The notes beneath the pieces were generated by a model. It searched no databases and was not told the DNA's origin. It worked only from the letters and a program-made list of their open reading frames with translations. Of a stretch of 64,000 bases of DNA, positions 55,740 to 64,000 are shown piece after piece (the first letter of the stretch is position 1; each line of letters opens with the position of its first letter). Position numbers and translations under genes: made by a program. Origin of the DNA: Apoderus coryli (Eukaryota > Arthropoda > Insecta > Coleoptera > Attelabidae); NCBI GenBank assembly GCA_911728435.2, contig OU452201.1:23622001-23686000 (forward strand). The letters are read 5' to 3'.

Positions 55740-57200
55740 TGCATTATCAAACAATGATATTATAGTTCTGTTAGAGCTACAACTCATATGGATGCAGTTA
55801 CCAATATAAGTAGCAAAGTTATAGAAGTGATGCCCTTTACTTGGTATGTTATCAGTTCCAGATCATTTGAGTTATATAACTACTACAGTATACTTTCGAT
55901 ATTATATTAAGTCTTATGTGTCTATAAGCAAAATAACACATTTCATCAGTTCATAAAAGTAGCACTTGTTAATATCACGGCAGATTCTTTCCAATTATTG
56001 TTGAGAAATATATCACATCCAATTATGCAAGCACCTCAGAGACAAGCCATTATACAAACAAGGGAACGTAAATCATTAAGCAGCAATATAGCACTGAAAA
56101 CACAACCTATAAAAAGGAAGATTTCTAAACGAATGCAGACCGTTTTCTACAAAAGATTATTGCATTTGTTTCAGTAATTCGAAACAGAACTCGTAAATCA
56201 CGCGGAAAAGAAAAGTCTGTTCCGTACAAACCTATTCTAAAGCATTAAAAGGAAATAAATTCATTCCCAAATGCAGGAGAGAAAGGAAAAACTATAGCAA
56301 ACCGCTCGCCAACTTCAATACAAAAGTCAATCAATACTTTCAGGATTTCGGAAGTTTTAAAGTACGCTTACTTCAGACGAGTACAAAAACATTGTGCATT
56401 TCGAACATTTTTTTTAACAACTATAAATTGAAATTGTATACTATATTCCAGTCTACGTTTCCTAAACACAAAATGTATGAGAAAAATGAACTTGAAAAAA
56501 AAAACATAATTAAACTTTTAGGAGTTACCTACTTATAGTTTTGATGAGCAAAAAGTTTATGGTTTACATACTTTAATTAAATTCACGATCTTCCTTATCT
56601 TTTTTTTTTTTATTTTTAACAACATTTTTGCATCTCACACAAAGTGGACTTGTATATTTTTGAATACTGAGTTATCCACGATATATCCACAAAATTTTTA
56701 TTATATCTCAATTTATCAGAGCAAATTTCTATGTAGGTACTAGTTTTTGGGCCAATTATTAATGTTTGACAAATTTGATTGTTTCCTGTGTTCACCTAAA
56801 ATATCGTATAATTCAAAAACCGTTGACGATAGGAATATTTTACATCATTTGACGCGCAATTAAGTGTTTAATTCATAGACAACAGGGTGTTCCATTTAAA
56901 AAAATCGACATTTGCATTTTGCTTTAAATTGCTTTTTTCGCACCCTGTATAAAATTGGAACAACGTGTTTTAGGAAGCCGCTGTAAAAATTCCCGCTTTC
57001 TGTCAATACTGGCGAGAGAAAAATGTCATTTTTTGAACCGTAAGAGATAGCTATAGGATATATTAAAGTAAATATGCTCAGAATCACACGTAGAATCCGA
57101 AAGTCACTTGAAATTTCAAATTTGGCTTTAGTATCAGAAGATCTGGCAATAGTGCGCTGGTAAAAACATGTTCAGAAGCTAGCTCCTCAGCATTTATAGT
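55740..57200. other. Stretch with no recognised gene
   Basis: Noncoding. CAGGGTGTTCCATTTAAAA at 56884 and GCACCCTGTATA at 56940-56951 may be the two ends of a very short inverted-repeat element. Nothing else is recognised. Confidence 0.5.
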
Positions 57201-57204
57201 ATAT

Positions 57205-57325
57205 TAAGTATTGAGAACAGTAAGTGTAGTTTACCGATCGACGACAATGTTTGGCGACTGAGCGAAGCGAAGTCGCCAAAATTGGAGGAGATCGGTAAAC
57301 TACTTACTGTTTGAGATGCTTATAC
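57205..57325. repeat. Nested palindrome with ACTTAC motifs
   Basis: AACAGTAAGTGTAGTTTACC followed by GATC is mirrored by GATCGGTAAACTACTTACTG across a centre that contains a second hairpin, TGGCGACT..AGTCGCCA. The outer arms have a small insertion. Confidence 0.7.
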
Positions 57326-57326
57326 T

Positions 57327-57855
57327 ATTTTTTGTACGATCGAAATAGCTGAAATTGCAATTTTATTATTTTTAATAATTAATATTTTCAATTAAATACA
57401 AATTCAGGTTAGCTGAATACCCTCTACAAAGTTGCAGTTGAACGTTGTCATGGAACTAATTGTTATTGTTATGATTGTTATCGTATTTTTTATGTCATGT
57501 ATTTGTCAAAACTTATTTAAATAAGTATTATTATTGAAAATGAGTGACTTTGAATGTGAATCTCTTGATGAAGCATGGAATGTTGGAATAGCCGCTATAA
57601 TTCCAGAGAACGGTATGAAAATGCTTATAAAAGTTCATACTTAATGCCGTTTAATATACAATTTAAAAATCAAAATAATGACGTCAGCATAAATGCGCAA
57701 TGATATACCGTAGTGAATTTACTTACCGTTCTCTGAACGGTAAGTGAATTACTTACCGTCGTGTGTGGGTTGTCAGCCAGTAAATGTCACTTACTGTCAT
57801 AAAGACAGACACGGTAAACAATCAAAAAAGGTCGGTCGTACAAAAAAACTAATAA
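57327..57855. mobile_element. Small inverted-repeat element with an ORF fragment
   Basis: TTTTTTGTACGATCGA near 57338 and its mirror TCGGTCGTACAAAAAAA near 57831 make imperfect inverted ends about 500 bp apart. Between them ATG 57541 opens MSDFECESLDEAWNVGIAAI and then IPENG; the continuing frame shift reading IPENRYENAYKSSY recalls the start of Crypton-type tyrosine recombinases, but this is only a few residues. Several CTTACCG/CGGTAAG motifs follow at 57720-57770. Confidence 0.4.
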
Positions 57856-58040
57856 AGAACCCCAGATCATTTAAGATGAATTGTTTTGTTCATTAATGTT
57901 TTTGTAATAGTTTTATTGCTGATTTTATATTTACAATTTATTGTTAAATGTAGTATAGTAAGTACTTATTGTGACGCATTCTATCTACCAATGTTGGACC
58001 CTATGAATAAAGAGTTATATTATTATCATTATTAGATCCC
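57856..58040 (+). repeat. LINE 3' end (plus)
   Basis: TGACGCATTCTATCTACCA, then GGACCCTATGAATAAAGAGT and an (ATT)n-like tail are typical of a LINE 3' UTR; no coding part is attached. Confidence 0.4.
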
Positions 58041-58147
58041 GGCATGAACTAGCAGTTCTCAAAGTTTCAGAAATATGTTTATTTCCGTTCTCTAGATACT
58101 TCTACTAGGCCATTGACTTTGGCGTATATTAGAGTAGAAATAATTTA

Positions 58148-58610
58148 TTATAAATAGTAAAAAAACAACAACACACTCCAGGCTAATGAGGCGGAAAATT
58201 CCTGCATACTATAAAAGGCACCATTAGTCAGGTACTGCTTTATGGCTCTCTTGAATAAATCCTCAGAATTCCAGTCCCTTACGTCAGAGCGAAGCATATG
58301 GAAAACTTTCGCTCCAGAATTCTTAGGAGATTTTTTGTAGAATTCATGACGTGGTCGGGGTAAATACAAGTGATATCTCCCTCTTGTAAAATATTGATGA
58401 TTGTTCCTGGATGTGGGAATATTATATTTGTTTTTAAATATTGATCGGAGTATCTTGTATATGTAGCTGCACGGGACAATCTTGTTCTGTTTAAAGTTTT
58501 CTCTACACGTACCTCTATAAGGTATTTCAAAAATGCATCGGGTAACTCTTTTTTTTTGTAAAATGAAGACTGTCAGACTCTGTGCATGCACCGCAAATCG
58601 CAATAGCTAT
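58148..58610 (-). mobile_element. LINE ORF C-terminal fragment, 151 open codons
   Basis: Reads LQKKRVTRCIFEIPYRGTCR, ENFKQNKIVPCSYIYKILR, NNHQYFTRGRYHLYLPRPRH and EFYKKSPKNSGAKVFHMLRS, then DLFKRAIKQYLTNGAFYSM, the C-terminal end of a CR1/Jockey-type LINE after the RT domain. It is unusually intact (one frame to the natural stop), but the RT part is absent, so it is 5'-truncated. It belongs to the same broad group as 10.1 kb but not the same family as 59-60 kb. Confidence 0.75.
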
Positions 58611-59139
58611 GAGTGAGGAGATTTGAGAAAAATACATGACAAGTAATGATTTTCTGTCCATGTGACTACTTATAATGACTGCAAGACATACAAATTCTAT
58701 TCAAAAGCAAAGTAACCGTCTTGCCATAGAATTAAACTCTTCAAATTTGTTTTTGACCTTCGTATATAATATATGAGGGTATTTAGTACAAATTAAGATT
58801 AAATTGATCAATTATATCCAACATAAAACTTAACTATCCAGCAGGAAGATGGTTGATCTTATAAAAATCTGCTCTCCATCCGACAGGAGCACTCATCAGA
58901 TCAGATAATTCCAAATTAATCACATTTTTTTCATAGCGGATGATTTGGATTAGGTGTTGTGAAATTGATATTGGTGATATTAAAAGTCGAAGTTGCTTTT
59001 GATTTTGAAGAGTTTATCATATAGGGTAACACTTACGCTTTTCAGAGAATTAACCTCGAGAGTAACTCACAAACAATCTAAATATTATCTTCAACAATAA
59101 AATTGAGGTTGTGTGTTCCTATTTCTTATATCCCATACT

Positions 59140-60360
59140 GAGAGAAAAATAATAACAATAATAATAAAGCTCTTTATTTTCAACAGGTAACAAGACCCAC
59201 TTACAGAAAATTCAAATTCATTTCTAGAATAAAATTACAATTTGAAACTTAAATAAAAAACAAAAACGACAAATTCACAATTATACAAATCAGTTAAAAA
59301 TGCTAAATCTTATCAGTAACCAATTATAATTAAGTACAACGTTTTAAACAAAAATAATCAACTAAAAAAATTAAACATTCATGTGGCTCAAAACACCAGA
59401 CAGAGAATCCACACCAATATCCGACCTCGCACAATAGTCATTAAAAACGGAGCAGATAAAATATACAGGGCGCTGCAGCAAAACATTGGACCTAGCCATG
59501 CTGAGATAAAAGGTGTTATCAGACCTCGACTCAGTTCTAGGAATACGAAACCGAAGACAGCCAAGAAGAAATGCACAATCGATTTTATTATGCAATAAAT
59601 TATACAAAAACCTGACGGAAGAGACCATTCGCTGCATCCACAAAGATGTAATGTCAAATGTTGAAAGCAGGACATCGTGATCTGCACCCCTCGCTGGATA
59701 TACTCCAAACTCCCTAAAATATAAATACTTTACGAATCGCCTCTGCACAGACTCTAATGCACGTGCATGGCACTGATACAAGGGATTCCACTCTCAAGTC
59801 TAGCCCGCACAAATGAAAAATATAATAATTTAATGGTTGAAATATTTCTAAACTTTTTAGTGTTTCTGTTCACAAACCCCAACATACGGGATGCAGTGCT
59901 CATAGTGGGGAAAAAAGGTTAAAGCTTCATCAAACAATACACCCAAGTCTCGAACCTGCGAAAGTCTTTCAATGGGTACAGCTCCAATAGTGTAATTCCA
60001 AATTACTGGAGTTTTCACTCTGGGAAAGCTAACAACGTTACATTTAGAAATGTTCAAATAGAGCTTATTTCGATTGCACCAGTTGTCGACAACTCGCAGT
60101 GCGTTTTGGAGTACCACGCAGTCCTCTATGGAGTCAATCCTACAAAATATCTTTAGATCATCGGCATAAGCCAATTGGGACATTCTATAATTTCAACAAG
60201 ATCATTAATAAAGATGTTAAACAATAGTGGGCCAGGGTTTGATCCTTGTGGCACATCTGATGTTGAAGCAAACTTTCTGGACTCAACAAACTGCATGCGA
60301 TCGACAAGGTAAGATTCAAACAGCTTATCAAATGAGTTGAATGTAGAGGTACTGTGTCAA
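59140..60360 (-). mobile_element. LINE, 5'-truncated, RT domain to poly(A/T) tail
   Basis: From 60360 down: FDKLFESYLVDRMQFVES, DVPQGSNPGPLLFNIFINDL, the catalytic YADDLKIF (near 60165), RNKLYLNISKCNVVSF, VRDLGVLFDEALTF, then ESVQRRFVKYLYFREFGVYP and DITSLWMQRMVSSVRFLYNL, ending at stop 59371. An (AAT)n-type tail follows at 59150-59175. At least two frame changes and one deletion break it (frames 60183-59857 and 59781-59371). Confidence 0.85.
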
Positions 60361-62025
60361 AAGAGCTTATATAATTCGTGCCTCAACATATTTATCACAT
60401 TAAATTAAAAGTAGACATTGTCATCATTAATGCAATTACGCGTTACACTCAATTAATTTTGCTGAACACTTTCACTTTGAGTGCTTATCAATAATTAACG
60501 GCATAACATAAAATCGCTTACGCCATTTAGCATCAAGACCAAATGACAAATAATTATTGTCGTCCTCAAGCACAATTAAGAAAACCTGTTTTATGAAAGT
60601 TTCTGGATAATATAAATATCGTACTGCGATAATATAATTATAGATAAAAGAGTTCTTTTATTGTTGCACTTGGATGCTCATCAACGTCCTATTGAATACA
60701 AACCAAACAAAAAATACAACGCTTAATAAAGTAATTAAGAAATAACGAGTTTTGATACTGGAACAAAATATATAGCAGAGAAAACAAGATAAAGAAATAA
60801 GCAGCAAATAACCCAAGTAACATTTTAAGTTGTATGAGAAACCTGAAGACGTTGTGATGACTGAATATACAACTTAATTTTAGACGTATTGACCTTTTTA
60901 CGATTCCTTTAAGACTACATATGGACGGTTGAAAACCGGTTTTCATGACTTCCTATACAACTTTTATATGACTGTACTGGATATGACCTCTATAAGTGCA
61001 TTCAGTCGTGTAACTTCTAAGACACATTATTGTCATGAAGCTGTTGTTACACGGTTATTAGAACGTCTTTTGAGACCTTTTTATGACTCAATAGTCGTAA
61101 ATAGGGAATATAATATAGTCGCTTAGAAGTCGAGTTGGAGTCGTCAAAACGTTGTATCAACAATCTAATATGACTGATGAAATGGTTTGTATGCTGCGTG
61201 TATATGCATCTTTGTCTGTTTTATTCCTGTGTCAGTAAAAGAAATATAACCTAAAAAAGTGTTTATTTCCATGCGATGTGTTTTAAGTTTCAAGTGCAAT
61301 CTCTGTTTAGGTCATGGTAAGTACATATAAAGGTATTATTTTGTGTTAAATATTATAGCAAAAGAAAATCGCGATTTTTGATGAAGGTATACATTTAAAA
61401 ATATTGCGGATTTTTATTTACTGTGAAAGTTACAAAAATAGGATACGAATTTACAACGGGCCATCAAAATTCTGAAAATGTCGTGATACGAAATGCAAAT
61501 ATAAAATATTAAAGTATTTTAAGATTGTGTTTAAAGTGTTATGTTTGGGTTATATTTGTAAAAGTTTAATTCAAATATTGAAAAAAATACATTTCTCAAT
61601 TAAAGTCTGTGTGATATTTCCAAAAATAAAATTTAAAATTCTGGGTAATTTATTTGTTAAAGATGGCCGTCCTATTTAATTGAAATTTCGATGGAAAATA
61701 TGGCCGACAGTACTTATACAACTTTTTAGTTGTAAAACTTAAGTGAAAAGACTAATAGGACATTAAAAGTCTAAACTCTGAAATCAAATTTATATGCGCA
61801 GGCGCGATGTTGTTTTTCATTGGTCAGGGCCGTACATAATTGATGTATTATGTAATAGACTATGTGGCTTTATTTTTTTATTTGAAATTTCCTTGTAATT
61901 TGCAAAGGGAATCATATCGCAAAACGCGTTCATAAACAAAAAAAAACTGAATAGTAATAGCTATCTTATATTTTTGGCTCTATCTATATTTGTATACCAA
62001 AACAGATTTAATTCACAATATTTAG

Positions 62026-62312
62026 ACTTTTTTAAAATTGTCCAGAGAACCGAAAATGGTTTAACAAAACTAACAGTTATTCCATCAAGCTGGGAAAATA
62101 AAGGTGTATTATACTGGCCTACCTCGACAAAATGTGATATCAGAGATTCTTCCAGTAAGCCAGATAGCAAGTGGAAACATTTTCCATGTCAACTGAAGCG
62201 CACTGGTTTTATTACCTACGAACAAGCTAACGAAGAATTAGATGTCATGGCCGTTGAACCAGATACTGACGATTCCCTGTCTGTTAAATCGAAACGACGC
62301 CGGATGACATAG
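62026..62312 (+). CDS. DUF4806-type protein, N-terminal exon
   Basis: An acceptor (ACAATATTTAG, AG at 62024-62025) precedes an open frame reading DFFKIVQRTENG, KLTVIPSSWENKGVLYWPTS, W..FPCQLKRTGFITYEQAN and a basic end KSKRRRMT with stop at 62312. The VIPSSW...YWP...SYEEA order is the usual N-terminal module of insect DUF4806-containing proteins, many of which are carried by DNA transposons. The frame is intact over 95 codons. An upstream exon with the start codon is expected. The next candidate exon starts at 62405 after TGTTTTCAG. Confidence 0.55.
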
Positions 62313-62404
62313 AAAAATATCGTATCTGTCGGTAACTTTCAATATTTATTAGTATGTATTGACTTTGTAATTTAAGTCATTTATTTATATTTCTGTGTTT
62401 TCAG

Positions 62405-62575
62405 ATGGACTCTAATAATAGTAGCTCTCAAACAACTCAACCAAGGCCGGTCCAAATAAAAGGAACAGTAGTTTGTCAGCCAACGACAGTATCAACACCA
62501 CAAATTTTAATATTAGAAAATGAGAATCTTGAATTTATTTTTTTATTATTTTTATTGCATCAGATCTATTGATGG
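62405..62575 (+). CDS. Possible second exon of the DUF4806-type gene
   Basis: An acceptor TTTGTGTTTTCAG is followed by MDSNNSSSSQTTQPRPVQIK, GTVVCQPTTVSTPQILILEN and ENLEF, a Ser/Thr/Pro/Gln-rich low-complexity stretch that often links the N-terminal module to the DUF4806 domain. The frame closes soon after. The DUF4806 domain itself is not seen; a decayed segment (62574-62830) may hold what is left. Confidence 0.3.
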
Positions 62576-63619
62576 AGACTTTACTTTTGGGGACTGTGAG
62601 TCTTTTTTTAAAGATCGAATACTGAAGCGCAGTGCACAGGAATTCCTGGTAAAAGTACACCAAAAAAAAACGATCAGATAGTTACAGAAATTGTTAGCCT
62701 GAAGGACAGCGACACTGATTCTCAAAATAAAGAAGAGACTTATAATAATGGCAATTTAGAGATTATTTTTCTCAAAGTGGCAATGAATCATCTGGTACCA
62801 GTCCTTAAGCCTTTAATTGTACCCTGAATTTTAAGTTAAAATCTAGGTTAGTTTTGTTTTTAATGAACATTAAACTTTTATTATTGTAATTTTTTAATTT
62901 TAAGGTAATTTTTTATTTTTGTAATATCAATAAATTTTTATTTTGAATACATAAATATTTATATTTTATTAATGTGTTTAAGCGGTTTGCCCTTCAAGTA
63001 CAAGCAAACTGGAATTATGGATATTAGAAGATATGCATTCATTATGATTTTTCTTTTATTTGGAAGTACAACCCTGTCTTGTTCTTCATTTATATATAAG
63101 TAATAGAGACGACCATTTGTATCAGTCGTAATAATGACTTATAAGTCATATAGTCAGTATATCTTACAAGACTTGTTAGTCATAGCAAACGAATTAAATA
63201 ACTAACAAGTATTGGTTAGAGGTTATGTTCAAAATGTAATATTTATTATTATTTTTAAAATTTTGGAACACTACACCGCATAATATAACAAAATATTTCA
63301 TAAGTCCTTACATATTTATTCACATTTTATAAAGTATGAAGCAGAGGAAAAATTACAATTAAATCTCTATAATAAGCGTGCACTAGTTTACATTTGATGT
63401 CAGTCAGTCTATACAATTTAGGTGTATTTGAGCTGCAATCTGAACAATAAATATTTAGTGTTGAAGAAGTAATAGGATCCTTGAAAAAGTCATATATGTT
63501 TTTTAAACTTCTTTCTGTCGTAAAATGTATATTTTAATTTGTTGTTAAACAAATCATGTGATTCTAAATTAACGTCATCATATTTCTTGCTAATTTTTTG
63601 ATAGTTTTTTCTTTGATTT

Positions 63620-64000
63620 TTATTATTAATATTCTTTTGGATACCATGACTGTTGCTAATACATTATGGTTTCCTCTCCGAAGAAGCAAAGATTTAATGT
63701 GTCCAAGCATATTTTTGAACGGATAGGAACTAAACGTTCATAAAGGACCAAACCTTTTTACATCATCAACTACATGAACCAGATTGTGAATATTACTTGT
63801 CATATATTGTTCACCATAAACATGTGAAAACAACTCTAAATAATGATTTAACATTGCTTCAGCGCAATCTATGTAGGTACACCATATATTTCTCGAATCG
63901 AAATGTTTTCTCTTCAAAATTCAACTGAAAACACCAGGGATCTTCTTCATTAATGTCACTTTCTCTTATAACACTAAAATTCTCTCCATTTTGTGATCGA
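63620..64000 (-). pseudogene. DUF4218/EnSpm-type transposase fragment
   Basis: Minus strand: DCAEAMLNHYLELFSHVYGE, QYMTSNIHNLVHVVDDVKRF, GPL, an in-frame TGA (63740-63738), TFSSYPFKNMLGHIKSLLLR, RGNHNVLATVMVSKR. The HNLxHxxDDVKxFGPLxxFSxxPFEN block is characteristic of the large transposase-related protein of animal CACTA/EnSpm-like elements. A possible acceptor (TACCTACATAG) lies just upstream. The segment 64000-63860 is open in another frame (DINEEDPWCFQLNFEE) and may be a further exon. It runs off the window. It is convergent with the DUF4806-type exon, so both may belong to one element. Confidence 0.6.

Larger units (their letters stand above)
60815..63230. mobile_element. Candidate transposon around a DUF4806-type ORF
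   Basis: Clusters of TATGACT/AGTCGT/ACTTATA motifs lie at 60845-61160 (for example ATATGACTG, CAGTCGTG, ATAGTCGT, GGAGTCGT) and 63095-63220 (CAGTCGTAATAATGAC, GACTTATAAGTC, TAGTCAT) on both sides of the DUF4806-type exon. The arrangement is like subterminal transposase-binding motifs. No clear terminal inverted repeat was found; CCCAAGTAACATTTT at 60811 is a possible left end. The unit may extend past the right edge and include the transposase remnant there. Confidence 0.35.

Overview
The window is strongly AT-rich and looks like insect nuclear DNA, most likely a beetle; the order is a guess. Evidence: genes split by GT-AG introns, a mariner transposase of the insect type, CR1/Jockey-like LINEs, Penelope-like elements, and short inverted-repeat elements ending in CACCCTGTATA. 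There are no bacterial-style operons and no CRISPR array.

Host-type coding sequence is sparse. (1) One internal exon of a TMTC2-like protein on the minus strand at 640-1429; its other exons are not recognised here. (2) A complete eight-exon gene on the minus strand at 46156-40162. It encodes a 521-residue protein with an N-terminal SAM domain and resembles vertebrate SAMD3-like proteins; the frame closes across all seven GT-AG introns. (3) A first exon of a THAP zinc-finger protein at 32756-32856, plus strand. (4) A DUF4806-type N-terminal exon at 62026-62312, plus strand, facing a DUF4218-like transposase remnant that runs off the right edge on the minus strand.

Most of the rest is mobile DNA in various states of decay: LINE fragments (about 0.13-0.6, 10.1-11.1, 13.8-14.1, 27.7, 33.4-33.7, 38.4-39.1, 58.1-58.6 and 59.1-60.4 kb), a mariner nested in another mariner-like element (21.4-23.1 kb), a Harbinger remnant (33.0-34.2 kb), a pogo/Tigger-like C-terminus (36.4-36.9 kb), a Ty3/gypsy gag remnant that splits an older element (48.6-49.7 kb), a young Penelope-like element with an intact GIY-YIG region (52.2-53.9 kb), and several foldback elements, SINE-like repeats and palindromes.

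Two observations stand out. First, the SAMD3-like gene and its promoter lie between 23-bp terminal inverted repeats (21 of 23 matching) at 39203-39225 and 46726-46748. TA flanks both ends, and AATTGA-type motif arrays lie inside them. A second copy of one end is at 23.87-24.13 kb. This suggests a 7.5-kb mobile unit carrying a SAMD3-like gene. Second, about ten hammerhead-ribozyme-like cores of several families are scattered through the window. They include a canonical one at 1618-1665 followed by about 110 nt and a poly(A) run (a ribozyme-bearing retroposon), and a mirrored pair in the identical 170-bp inverted repeats of the Penelope-like element, which has a 12-bp target-site duplication.
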